From positions 1-64,000 of the forward strand of contig JAEWGM010000009.1 of NCBI GenBank assembly GCA_023388315.1: DNA of 64,000 nt. The letters are read 5' to 3'. Within the stretch, counting starts at the first letter, position 1, and each line of letters begins with the position of its first letter. The DNA is from Bacteroidota bacterium. GTDB lineage: Bacteria; Bacteroidota; Bacteroidia; Bacteroidales; Dysgonomonadaceae. The notes below the pieces were generated by a model, which was not told the origin of the DNA, made no database searches, and was given only the letters and a program-made list of their open reading frames with translations. A program made the position numbers and the translations under genes. Below, in pieces: positions 1-7,998 of this stretch.

Positions 1-179
1 CTGTTTTGAATTTTTTTATGTATTGTTTTTTAGTCATTTTTTGATGGATTTGGACTTTCGTTTCGCATCGAATAGCGGGCTACTCGAAAGAAAGGAAAGT
101 TCAAAGACGCAAAAAAGGGCAAAAAACGACATAAAAGATAGATATAAAAATAATATTCGTAAAATTCAAAACAGTTTCT

Positions 180-210
180 AAGTCCCATTAAAACTAATTT
201 AACGGGACTT
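180..210 (-). terminator. Long hairpin downstream of the NCS2 permease gene
   Basis: The arms AAGTCCC-a-TTAAA and TTTAA-c-GGGACTT pair around a five-base loop. It lies 28 bases past the permease stop codon on the minus strand. The following T-run is weak, so it may be an mRNA-end hairpin rather than a classic intrinsic terminator. Bases 1-179 hold no gene or motif I can support. Confidence 0.5.
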
Positions 211-237
211 ACTTTTAAAAATAAACGGATGGAACCA

Positions 238-1554
238 TCAATGCACAAACGCGTTGGACGCGTCCAAAACAATTTTCAGAAGGAAGAAAATGGACAAGAC
301 ATACATCGTGATGCTCACGTCTTTCACTTTTCCCGACAATAGTTTAATGATGGTAAAACTCAACATTCCGAAAATAATTCCGTTGGCAATACTGTAGGTA
401 AACGGCATAAAAATAATGGTAACAAATGCCGGAAGGCCTTCGCTGATTTCGCTGAAATTAATATCGCCCACGGAGCTCATCATAAACAACCCGATAATGA
501 TTAACGCCGGCGCAGTTGCCGCCGCAGGAACCATTAAAAATATGGGCGCGAAAAACAATGCGAGTACAAACATGAGCGTGGTGCTCACGCTGGTAAGCCC
601 GGTTCTTCCTCCGGCAGCCACACCCGACGCGCTTTCAACGTAAGACGTGTTGGGGCTGGTTCCCAAAAGCGCGCCCACAAAAGTTCCCAATGCATCGGCA
701 AACAATGCTTTTTGCAGTTGTGGAAAGCTTCCGTCTTTCTCCGATTTTCCGATTTTTGAGATAACACCAATCAAGGTTCCCATCGCATCGAAAACGTTCA
801 CCATCAAGAAAGTAAATACCACAATCAACATATCGAAGGTGAAGATGCTGCCCCATTCAAATTTAAAGAAAATTGGTTCGATACTGGGCGGAAGAGCAAT
901 CCAACTGCCTTCGGGCAACTGAATCATCCCTAAAAATCCGGCAAAAACGGTGGAAATAATAATACCGATTAAAATGGCCCCGTGCACTTTTTTAACTAAT
1001 AAAACGGCGATAATCACCAGCCCCAAAACGGCAACCCACACGTTGGGGTCGGCCATATTTCCCAGTTGCACCAATGTGAACTGGTTGGGCGTTACAATGC
1101 CCGCGCTTTTCAACCCAATAAGCGTGATAAACAGCCCAATACCAATCGGGATGGCGTTTTTGAGCGCCACGGGAATGTTATCGACAATAATTTTTCGGAT
1201 ATTGAAAATGGTCAACAGCATAAAGCAAATTCCCGACAACAAAACACCGGTTAAAGCAAATTGCCAACTGTGCCCCATTGCTATTACAATACTGAACGCG
1301 AAGAAGTTATTCAATCCCATTCCAGGCGCCTGCGCAATGGGCACGTTGGCAAGAAAGGCCATAAAAACCGTTCCCGCAATGGCGGCAAGCGCGGTGGTGG
1401 TGAAAAGCGCCCCTTTGTCCATGCCGGTTTCACCCAAAATTTGCGGATTCACCGCCAAGATGTACGACATGGTTAAAAAGGTGATGATTCCTGCCAACAT
1501 CTCGGTGCGGACATTGGTGTTGTTTTCTCTTAGTTTAAAAAGTTTTTCCAACAT
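238..1554 (-). CDS. NCS2 family purine/xanthine-type permease (AzgA/PbuG-like)
   Basis: Inner-membrane proton symporter of the NCS2 (nucleobase:cation symporter 2) family, most like the AzgA/PbuG hypoxanthine-guanine-adenine branch. The 438-residue protein is almost entirely hydrophobic with about 12-14 membrane segments. Recognisable blocks are the N-terminal EMLAGIITFLTMSYI segment, GMGLNNFFAFS near residues 79-89, DAMGTLIGV near 257-265, and SPNTSYVESASGVAAGGRTG near 303-322, typical of this branch. It starts 12 bases after the stop of the outer-membrane protein gene at 1567-2277, so the two are probably one transcript giving a route through both membranes. The exact base transported cannot be read from sequence. 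Confidence 0.92.
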   Translation of the reverse strand: MLEKLFKLRENNTNVRTEMLAGIITFLTMSYILAVNPQILGETGMDKGALFTTTALAAIAGTVFMAFLANVPIAQAPGMGLNNFFAFSIVIAMGHSWQFALTGVLLSGICFMLLTIFNIRKIIVDNIPVALKNAIPIGIGLFITLIGLKSAGIVTPNQFTLVQLGNMADPNVWVAVLGLVIIAVLLVKKVHGAILIGIIISTVFAGFLGMIQLPEGSWIALPPSIEPIFFKFEWGSIFTFDMLIVVFTFLMVNVFDAMGTLIGVISKIGKSEKDGSFPQLQKALFADALGTFVGALLGTSPNTSYVESASGVAAGGRTGLTSVSTTLMFVLALFFAPIFLMVPAAATAPALIIIGLFMMSSVGDINFSEISEGLPAFVTIIFMPFTYSIANGIIFGMLSFTIIKLLSGKVKDVSITMYVLSIFFLLKIVLDASNAFVH

Positions 1555-1566
1555 AATTCTATTCTT

Positions 1567-2277
1567 TTAGAAATTCCATTTTGTTGCGATGGTGGGTATA
1601 GCGGTAAATTTTTCGAAACGGGCGAAATTATAACTCAACTCTATTTCACTGCCAATGGCAAAATTGGGTGTAAAATTGTACCAAATTTGCGGTTCCGACA
1701 AAATAACAACTCGTTTGCCGCCTTCACCGGTGGCGCGGTCTTTGTTTTCCGTCCACAAATCGAAAAATCCCACTAACGAAATTTTGTTGTCGGGGAAAGC
1801 CGAATTCCAGGTCAATGTCCATTGCACATCGTGGCTGTTGGTTTTAAAAGCATTCAGTTTGTACGCCAGATAAGTGCCCATAAAAAAATTGCCCAACTGA
1901 AACGGATATTGCATTCCAGCCAGGTAGGAACTGGGGATGGAAAAGCTAAAATCCGTTCCACGAACCAATCCCAATCCGCCGTTGTATTCCAAATGCGGCA
2001 TCAGCGGAAAATCGCCAATTTTAAACGCGCGCGCAATTTCGGCGTATGCCAAACCGGGATTTCGTTTGTCGAAATTAAAGTCGAAATCCACAAACATGAA
2101 GGTGGAGCCCCAAGCATCGGGCTTAAACATTTCGAACGTGGCAGTGAGATAATTAATCGGGCCCACATCGTCTCCATACAAAGAATGACGGGGATCGAAG
2201 TGCAATTGAAGATTTTGTGCCTTAACCGCTCCAAACAATACAAGGAGCAACGCGGAAAAAATAAGTTTTCGTTTCAT
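1567..2277 (-). CDS. DUF5020 family Tsx-like outer-membrane channel
   Basis: A 236-residue outer-membrane beta-barrel with a signal peptide ending near VKAQ (residues 18-21). The rest alternates polar and aromatic residues and ends in W-N-F, as barrel proteins often do. The pattern (LHFDPRHSLYGDD, MFVDFDFNF, PHLEYNGGLGL, NFAIGSEIELSYNF) matches the DUF5020 family, related to nucleoside-specific Tsx channels. The permease downstream on the same strand supports a role in nucleoside or base entry, which is inference. A promoter-like TATCTTCG lies about 40 bases upstream. Confidence 0.85.
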   Translation of the reverse strand: MKRKLIFSALLLVLFGAVKAQNLQLHFDPRHSLYGDDVGPINYLTATFEMFKPDAWGSTFMFVDFDFNFDKRNPGLAYAEIARAFKIGDFPLMPHLEYNGGLGLVRGTDFSFSIPSSYLAGMQYPFQLGNFFMGTYLAYKLNAFKTNSHDVQWTLTWNSAFPDNKISLVGFFDLWTENKDRATGEGGKRVVILSEPQIWYNFTPNFAIGSEIELSYNFARFEKFTAIPTIATKWNF

Positions 2278-2314
2278 ACTTGTGTTTAAAGAATTAAATT
2301 ATTTTAAGAAACGC

Positions 2315-2322
2315 CGAAGATA
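2315..2322 (-). promoter_or_regulatory. Probable -7 element for the Tsx-like porin operon
   Basis: Reading the minus strand the sequence is TATCTTCG, one base off the Bacteroidetes TAnnTTTG consensus, about 40 bases upstream of the ATG at 2277. It lies in the short gap shared with the divergent cysS promoter. Confidence 0.45.
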
Positions 2323-2405
2323 GTAAATTTATGTAAATTCACCTCCAAAAAAACCGACATTTTTCCCTTTTTTTTGATAAATCGCCAACATTGCATATTA
2401 ATTTG

Positions 2406-2413
2406 TATTTTTG
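2406..2413 (+). promoter_or_regulatory. -7 promoter element of cysS
   Basis: TATTTTTG matches the Bacteroidetes TAnnTTTG consensus and ends 29 bases before the ATG at 2443. An earlier in-frame ATG at 2374 lies upstream of this element, so 2443 is the likelier start. Confidence 0.7.
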
Positions 2414-2442
2414 CTCTTCAAAATTCATTTCAACGAATCATA

Positions 2443-3921
2443 ATGGAGAAAGACGTTACACAAAATTTGGTTATCTATAACACCTTAAGCCGATCAAAAG
2501 AAAAATTTGAACCCATCAATCCGCCTTTTGTGGGAATGTATGTTTGCGGCCCCACGGTTTACAGCGATGTGCATTTGGGTAACTGTCGCACGTTTATTTC
2601 TTTCGATTTAATTTACCGATATTTACTGCACGTGGGCTACAAAGTGCGCTACGTTCGCAACATTACCGATGCCGGACACTTGGAAGGCGACTGCGACGAA
2701 GGCGAAGATAAATTTGCCAAACGCGCCAAACTGGAGCAATTGGAGCCGATGGAAATTGTGCAAAAATACACCCTCGGGTTTCACGAAATTTTGCGCATAT
2801 TCAACACCCTTCCACCCAACATTGAGCCCACCGCCACCGGGCATATTTTGGAGCAAATTGAGATGATTAAAGAGATTCTCGCCGCCGGTTTTGCCTACGA
2901 AGTAAACGGAACGGTTTATTTTGATGTGGAAAAATACAGCAATGATTACGATTACGGCATCCTCACCAACCGCAAACTCGAAGATTTGATGGAAGGCACC
3001 CGCGAGTTGAGCGGACAAGACGAAAAACGCGGACGACTGGACTTCGCACTTTGGATAAAAGCCAAACCCGAAACGCTGATGCAGTGGCCATCGCCGTGGG
3101 GGTGGGGATTTCCCGGCTGGCACATTGAGTGTTCGGCTATGAGCGCCAAATATTTGGGAGAAACGTTCGATATTCACGGCGGCGGTATGGATTTGCAAGC
3201 CACGCACCACACCAACGAAATCGCGCAATCGCAAGCGTGCAACCACACCCAACCGGTGAAATATTGGGTGCACACCAATATGCTTACCGTAAACGGCGCA
3301 CGGATGTCCAAAACTGCCGGAAACGGATTTTTGCCCAAAGAACTTTTCACGGGCGACCACCCATTGCTAGAGCGCGGATATTCGCCCATGACGGTGCGGT
3401 TTTTTATGGCCCAATCGCACTACCGCAGCACGCTGGATTTCAGCAACGAAGCGCTACAAGCCGCCGAAAAAGGCTACAAACGGCTGATGGAAAGCATTGC
3501 CCGAATGGAGAAACTGGAAGCGTCCGATAAATCTACCGTTAACATTGCCGAGATTCGCGAAAATTGTTACGCCGCGATGAACGACGATTTCAACAGCCCG
3601 ATGCTCGTTTCACACTTATTCGATGCCGTAAGGGTTATCAACTCCGTAGCCGATGGAACGGAAAAACTTACTGCAGAAGACATTGCATCGCTCAAAGAGT
3701 TAATACAAGTGTTTGTGTTTGATGTGTTAGGCCTTATCGATGAAAGCGAAGCCAACGCCGGAGGCGATGTGATAACGGGATTAATGAACCTGATTATCGA
3801 TATCCGCAAATCGGCACGCGAAAACAAAGATTGGGCAACCTCCGATAAAATTCGCGATGAATTGAAAGCCGCCGGCGTAGAAATCAAAGACACGAAAGAC
3901 GGCGTGGAGTGGAGAGTGTGA
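2443..3921 (+). CDS. cysS: Cysteinyl-tRNA synthetase
   Basis: Class I aminoacyl-tRNA synthetase charging tRNA-Cys in the cytoplasm. From the ATG at 2443 it has 492 residues, close to the family length. The zinc-site block MYVCGPTVYSDVHLGN (about residues 32-47) carries the HIGH-equivalent HLGN. FPGWHIECSAM and GGGMDLQATHHTNE follow, both family hallmarks. The KMSKS loop reads ARMSKTAGN. The C-terminal third is the helical anticodon-binding region. The frame is open back to 2374 but that part overlaps the promoter. A hairpin at 3963-3981 follows the stop. Confidence 0.96.
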   Translation: MEKDVTQNLVIYNTLSRSKEKFEPINPPFVGMYVCGPTVYSDVHLGNCRTFISFDLIYRYLLHVGYKVRYVRNITDAGHLEGDCDEGEDKFAKRAKLEQLEPMEIVQKYTLGFHEILRIFNTLPPNIEPTATGHILEQIEMIKEILAAGFAYEVNGTVYFDVEKYSNDYDYGILTNRKLEDLMEGTRELSGQDEKRGRLDFALWIKAKPETLMQWPSPWGWGFPGWHIECSAMSAKYLGETFDIHGGGMDLQATHHTNEIAQSQACNHTQPVKYWVHTNMLTVNGARMSKTAGNGFLPKELFTGDHPLLERGYSPMTVRFFMAQSHYRSTLDFSNEALQAAEKGYKRLMESIARMEKLEASDKSTVNIAEIRENCYAAMNDDFNSPMLVSHLFDAVRVINSVADGTEKLTAEDIASLKELIQVFVFDVLGLIDESEANAGGDVITGLMNLIIDIRKSARENKDWATSDKIRDELKAAGVEIKDTKDGVEWRV

Positions 3922-3962
3922 GAAAACCTTTATGATGAAAGAGATTTAAAAACTGATTCAAG

Positions 3963-3981
3963 TTGTAAGAAAATCTTACAA
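3963..3981 (+). terminator. Hairpin downstream of cysS
   Basis: TTGTAAGA and TCTTACAA form an 8 bp stem around AAA, 41 bases after the cysS stop. No strong T-run follows, so terminator function is tentative. The rest of 3922-4488 holds a small lipoprotein-like ORF and MITE copy 1. Confidence 0.4.
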
Positions 3982-4059
3982 GTTCAAATTGAAGAAAAAA
4001 GAAAGCTAAATCACTCCCCAAGACATCTTGATTATAAAAGAATTACAATACAATTTAAA

Positions 4060-4377
4060 ATGAAAACTGTTTTTTTATTATTGATATCTTTGACTTTTAT
4101 CTTCACATCTTGCGATTTTGGTTATATAAAAAGAGTCATTACTGACCGACTAAAATTTGTCCGTAGGACAAACCCGTGCATAACCCCCAATTTTAATTGG
4201 GGGAATGGTGAAATTACCGCGCATAAACTCTGTAAGAGTTTCCCAATCCGTTTTAAGGAAACGCCTACAGCGTTTTATTCGTCTTTCACGTTTGCTACCC
4301 CCAATTTCATTGGGGGTTATGCACGGAAAACTTCTACGAAGTTAAAACGCGGCCTATTCTCCAAATCAACATACTAA
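4060..4377 (+). pseudogene. Small lipoprotein-like ORF interrupted by MITE copy 1
   Basis: The ORF begins with a convincing lipoprotein signal, MKTVFLLLISLTFIFTSC, cysteine at residue 18. After residue 26 the frame runs into the repeat element at 4137, so residues 27-105 are translation of transposable sequence. If the element and one copy of the 9-base duplication are removed, the frame reads ...YIKRV-stop, giving a 26-residue peptide. Before insertion this was therefore either a very small lipoprotein or an already decayed gene remnant. No clear promoter element is visible. I do not recognise a family, and I would not annotate the 105-residue product as a real protein. Confidence 0.4.
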
Positions 4378-4434
4378 AACGATGTACTAATAAAGATTTC
4401 AACTGATTTGCCGGAATTTTGTCGGTCAGTAGTG
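4137..4434 (+). mobile_element. MITE-like element, copy 1, with 9 bp target duplication
   Basis: A 298 bp element bounded by inverted repeats: left CATTACTGACCGACTAAAA and, read inward from the right end, CACTACTGACCGACAAAA. It is flanked by a perfect 9 bp direct repeat AAAAAGAGT (4128-4136 and 4435-4443). Inside are GTCC-GTA-GGAC, CCCCCAATTTTAATTGGGGG, AACTCT-GTA-AGAGTT, AACGCC-TAC-AGCGTT, CCCCCAATTTCATTGGGGG and AACTTC-TAC-GAAGTT. TGCATAACCCCC near the left recurs inverted as GGGGGTTATGCA near the right. There is no transposase. The reverse-oriented copy is at 16363-16662. A full-length transposase elsewhere in the genome must be assumed. Confidence 0.88.
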
Positions 4435-4464
4435 AAAAAGAGTATAATACTCAACAAAACAAAG

Positions 4465-4486
4465 TCTAAAATCTAACAGTCTAAAA
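4465..4486 (+). repeat. Degenerate TCTAAnATCTAA-type repeat before yaaA
   Basis: Short units of the type GTCTAAAATCTAACAGTCTAA end directly before the yaaA ATG. Similar intergenic tracts occur at 14164-14206, 44794-44848 and 46139-46172. Confidence 0.6.
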
Positions 4487-4488
4487 AA

Positions 4489-5250
4489 ATGCAACTAATC
4501 CTCTCTCCCGCCAAACTCATGGACTTTGGCGAAACAGATAAAGATATTAACCCCACGAAACCGCAATTTGCGGATAAAACAAAAGAGTTGGTCGCGGTTT
4601 GTCAGAAACTATCCGAAAGCGAAATTGCTTCGGCAATGAAAATCAATCCAAAAATGGCGCGTGATGTGCACGAATATTTCCAAACCTTTTCATTTAAATC
4701 CACCCCGCGCCGTGCTGCCGCATTGGCATACAACGGCATAGCCTACAAAGGGCTAAACGCCCACGACTTCACGAAAGAAGAGTTCGATTTCGCCCAAAAG
4801 CATCTCAACATCATTTCGGGCCTCTACGGCATACTGCGCCCGTTGGACGAAATAAAACCGTATCGAGTGGAAATGGCGCGAAAAATTGTGCCGCAGGGGC
4901 ATAAAACGCTTTACAGCTTTTGGGAAGACACGCTCAACGCTCACCTATCGAAAAAGCTCAAAGGGGGCGAAAAAGTTATTATCAACGTTGCGTCACAGGA
5001 ATATTCCAAGGTTATCAAACCAAACAAATTGCCCAAAGGCACCAAAATAATCGATATTCAGTTTTTGCAGCAAGAAAACGACGATTTAAAACAAATTGTG
5101 GTGCATAGCAAAAAAGCGCGAGGATTGATGTCGCGTTTCATCATCAAAAACCAATTGAAAGTAGCCGAAGAAGTAAAAGGGTTCAATTACGAAAACTATT
5201 TTTTCTACCCTCAACTTTCCACCGAAGACAAATGGGTATTTATCAGATAA
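4489..5250 (+). CDS. yaaA: Peroxide stress protein YaaA (DUF328)
   Basis: A 253-residue cytoplasmic protein of the YaaA/DUF328 family, known in E. coli to limit free iron and DNA damage under hydrogen peroxide stress. It starts with the family hallmark MQLILSPAKLMDF and contains PRRAAALAYNGIAYKGL (about residues 67-83), HLNIISGLYGILRPLDEIKPYR (about 105-126), and NVASQEYSKV (about 165-174). Length and order fit the family. It begins right after a TCTAA repeat tract without a good ribosome-binding site. The sodium symporter gene starts 13 bases after its stop and may be co-transcribed. Confidence 0.93.
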   Translation: MQLILSPAKLMDFGETDKDINPTKPQFADKTKELVAVCQKLSESEIASAMKINPKMARDVHEYFQTFSFKSTPRRAAALAYNGIAYKGLNAHDFTKEEFDFAQKHLNIISGLYGILRPLDEIKPYRVEMARKIVPQGHKTLYSFWEDTLNAHLSKKLKGGEKVIINVASQEYSKVIKPNKLPKGTKIIDIQFLQQENDDLKQIVVHSKKARGLMSRFIIKNQLKVAEEVKGFNYENYFFYPQLSTEDKWVFIR

Positions 5251-5263
5251 CCAATAACAAACA

Positions 5264-6598
5264 ATGAGCATACAAAGAACAACGTTCGGTTCAAAATTGG
5301 GCATGGTAGCTGCGGCAGCCGGCTCCGCAGTGGGGTTGGGGAACATTTGGCGTTTCCCCAGCGAAGCGGCCGATGGCGGCGGCGCCATTTTCATTCTTAT
5401 TTACCTCGCCTGCATTTTATTTTTCGGCATTCCGTTGATGATTGCCGAATTTATTATCGGCCGCGCGTCAAAAACCAACGCCTCCGGCGCTTTCGATAAG
5501 CTTTCGCCGGGAACGCAATGGAAGTGGGTGGGCAGGCTGGGCGTGCTCACCGGGTTTGTTATTTTGGGATTTTATATGGTTGTTTGCGGCTGGACGGTGA
5601 GTTATTTTATGCAGTCCGTTTCGGGAAACTTGCACAATGTGAGCGACTTTTCCGCTAATTTTAACGCGTTGCTCGCAAACAGCCCGAAGCAGATACTGTT
5701 GATGGCTTTTTTTGTGTTGCTCACCGCCTATTTTATTTTTGCCGGCGTACAAAAAGGAATTGAACGATCGGCTAAGACAATGATGCCCATTTTGTTCCTT
5801 CTTCTTATAATTTTGGGCGCGAAGGCACTATCACTCCCCGATGCCAAAGCAGGAATTGATTTTCTCTTCAAACCCGATTTTCAAGAGGTGAAATCCACCG
5901 TTTTTCTCGACGCGATGGGACAAGCCTTTTTCTCACTTTCCATTGGAATGGGATGCATGATGACCTACGCGTCTTATTTTAAAGACAGTACCAACCTCAC
6001 CAAAACGGCGGTGCAGGTATCGTTTTTAGATTCGCTGGTGGCCATACTTGCTGGATTGGTGATTTTTCCATCGGCGTTCGCGCTGGCCACTAACCCCGAC
6101 ACCATTGTATCCGATTTGGTGGCCGGAGGCCCGGGATTGCTTTTCATCACCGTGCCCGAACTTTTGAGCCAAATGCAGGGCTCCATGGTATGGTCGGCCA
6201 TGTTTTTCCTCCTTTTGTCGCTTGCCGCACTCACTTCCACCATTTCTTTAATGGAGGTAGTAACGCTTTACATTCACGAAGAACAACGAATCAGCCGCAA
6301 AAAAGCATTGGCGTTTGTGGTAGCGGGCGTACTTGTTTTGGGAACAATTTCCGCCATTTCATCGCAGTTTTTCAATCTGTTAGACGTGTTTTCCGCCAAG
6401 GTAATGCTACCCGTGGGCGGACTGTTTATTTCGCTTTTTGTGGGATGGTATCTCGATAAAAAAATTATTGCCGCGCAAATCACCAACAATGGAAAATTGA
6501 ATTTCGGCATCTCATTCTTGAAAGTGTACAGTTTCATTCTGAAATTTCTCGCCCCCATTGCCATCTTGTTGATATTTTTATATGGATTCATCGGATGA
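5264..6598 (+). CDS. Sodium-dependent transporter of the NSS (SNF) family
   Basis: A 444-residue inner-membrane Na+-coupled symporter related to LeuT/MhsT amino-acid transporters. The first transmembrane segment carries the unwound-helix signature AAAGSAVGLGNIWRFP (about residues 17-32), which binds substrate and sodium. EFIIGRASKTNASGAF and SIGMGCMMTYASYF fit the family. About 11 hydrophobic segments are visible, the common number for prokaryotic members. Substrate cannot be assigned; amino acids are the usual cargo. Confidence 0.93.
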   Translation: MSIQRTTFGSKLGMVAAAAGSAVGLGNIWRFPSEAADGGGAIFILIYLACILFFGIPLMIAEFIIGRASKTNASGAFDKLSPGTQWKWVGRLGVLTGFVILGFYMVVCGWTVSYFMQSVSGNLHNVSDFSANFNALLANSPKQILLMAFFVLLTAYFIFAGVQKGIERSAKTMMPILFLLLIILGAKALSLPDAKAGIDFLFKPDFQEVKSTVFLDAMGQAFFSLSIGMGCMMTYASYFKDSTNLTKTAVQVSFLDSLVAILAGLVIFPSAFALATNPDTIVSDLVAGGPGLLFITVPELLSQMQGSMVWSAMFFLLLSLAALTSTISLMEVVTLYIHEEQRISRKKALAFVVAGVLVLGTISAISSQFFNLLDVFSAKVMLPVGGLFISLFVGWYLDKKIIAAQITNNGKLNFGISFLKVYSFILKFLAPIAILLIFLYGFIG

Positions 6599-6667
6599 GT
6601 AGAAAACACGCCTCCTTTAAATAATCCTAAACGAGGCATAACGCTTTGCGCCTCCGCATTTAATTAT

Positions 6668-6675
6668 TATTTTTG
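6668..6675 (+). promoter_or_regulatory. -7 promoter element of aroA
   Basis: TATTTTTG matches TAnnTTTG and ends 20 bases before the aroA ATG at 6696, separating aroA from the upstream transporter. Confidence 0.65.
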
Positions 6676-6695
6676 TAGAAAAATAATCCCCATTA

Positions 6696-7937
6696 ATGCA
6701 ATATAAAATCTCCCCACCCCAACAGCTAAGGGCAACCGTTCAACTGCCATCGTCAAAGAGCATTAGCAACAGGGCTTTAATACTAAACGCGCTAAGTTTA
6801 AGCACTTTCCCCATAGAAAATCTTTCCGATTGCGAAGATACGCAAGTCATTATCGATGCTTTCAATTCCGATTCAAACGTATTCGACATAAAAGCAGCGG
6901 GAACAGCTATGCGTTTTCTAACCGCTTTTTTGGCCGGAATGGATGGCGAATGGGTGATTAAAGGCTCCAAAAGAATGCACGAACGCCCCATTCATCCCTT
7001 GGTGGAAACATTGCAAGCGCTGGGCGCCGAAATAGAATACTTGGAAAAAGAAGGATTCCCTCCGTTGAAAATCAGAGGGAAGAAGTTGAAGGGGGGCGAA
7101 GTGTATGTTTCGGGAAACATCAGTTCTCAATTTATTTCGGCATTGCTTATGATTGCGCCGTTGATGGACAATGGGCTCACCATTCACATTGAAGACGAAA
7201 TCGTATCCAAATCATACATTCATTTAACGCTTAGTATGATGGAAAAATACGGCGTTGGCGCAAAATGGGAAGGCAACAAAGTCGTCATCAAAAACCAATA
7301 TTATAAGCCGATTCCTCTGACAGTGGAAGCCGATTGGTCGGCCGCTTCGTACTGGTATGAATTAGTTTCGCTGCTGCCGGATGCCGAAGTAACACTGCTG
7401 GGATTGGAAAGAGAAAGTTTGCAAGGCGATGCAAATGTAGCCAACCTTTTCACCGATTTGGGCGTTTCCACCGAGTTTACGGCCGAGGGTGTTGTGATTA
7501 AAAAAGCATCCAAGCCTCAGAAGAAATTCTTCCATAACTTCGTGAACGAACCCGATTTGGCGCAAACTTTTGCCGTTACCTGTTGTTTATTGGGCGTACC
7601 GTTTGTGTTTTCGGGAATACAAAGCCTGAAAATTAAGGAGACCGACCGCGTGCAGGCTCTTAAAAACGAGCTGGAAAAACTCGGTTTCGTATTGCGCGAA
7701 AACGAAATAGGAATGTTGGAATGGGATGGCGAGCGCTGCTTCGCTGCCGAAACACCCGTGATTGATACGTATGACGACCATCGCATGGCCATGTCACTGG
7801 CACCCGCGTGTATCCATTTTAACTCAATGAAAATAAACGATCCGCACGTGGTGGCAAAATCCTATCCAAACTTTTGGAATGACTTGGAGGCGGCCGGATT
7901 TAACATAGAAGGCAATCCAAAAGAGAATAAACTGTAA
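6696..7937 (+). CDS. aroA: 3-phosphoshikimate 1-carboxyvinyltransferase (EPSP synthase)
   Basis: Sixth step of the shikimate pathway, joining shikimate-3-phosphate and phosphoenolpyruvate. The 413-residue protein has the N-terminal substrate loop QLPSSKSISNRALI (about residues 17-30), AAGTAMRFLTAFLAG (about 69-83), SGNISSQFISALLMIAP (about 138-154), IKETDRVQALKNELEKLG (about 311-328), YDDHRMAMSLA (about 358-368) and the C-terminal KSYPNFW. Many class I enzymes have Pro after AGTAMR where this one has Phe. No other aro genes are adjacent. Confidence 0.95.
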   Translation: MQYKISPPQQLRATVQLPSSKSISNRALILNALSLSTFPIENLSDCEDTQVIIDAFNSDSNVFDIKAAGTAMRFLTAFLAGMDGEWVIKGSKRMHERPIHPLVETLQALGAEIEYLEKEGFPPLKIRGKKLKGGEVYVSGNISSQFISALLMIAPLMDNGLTIHIEDEIVSKSYIHLTLSMMEKYGVGAKWEGNKVVIKNQYYKPIPLTVEADWSAASYWYELVSLLPDAEVTLLGLERESLQGDANVANLFTDLGVSTEFTAEGVVIKKASKPQKKFFHNFVNEPDLAQTFAVTCCLLGVPFVFSGIQSLKIKETDRVQALKNELEKLGFVLRENEIGMLEWDGERCFAAETPVIDTYDDHRMAMSLAPACIHFNSMKINDPHVVAKSYPNFWNDLEAAGFNIEGNPKENKL

Positions 7938-7946
7938 TCAACTGAT

Positions 7947-7954
7947 TATCTTTG
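7947..7954 (+). promoter_or_regulatory. -7 promoter element for the 8.0 kb gene cluster
   Basis: TATCTTTG, a perfect TAnnTTTG match, ends 44 bases before the ATG at 7999 and probably drives the membrane-anchored protein and the metal permease after it. Confidence 0.65.
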
Positions 7955-7998
7955 CGATACTCATCGATAAAGTACAAAAATACAATATCATTATAATT

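Noticed and set aside
30..272. 80-residue ORF at the left end
   Set aside because: Overlaps the permease end and the hairpin at 180-210; composition and sequence look non-coding.
2623..3360. 245-residue open frame antisense to cysS
   Set aside because: Same reason: no recognisable domain and full overlap with a well-conserved synthetase.
4060..4377. 105-residue ORF as a genuine lipoprotein
   Set aside because: Residues after 26 are translation of the MITE, which occurs elsewhere without coding.
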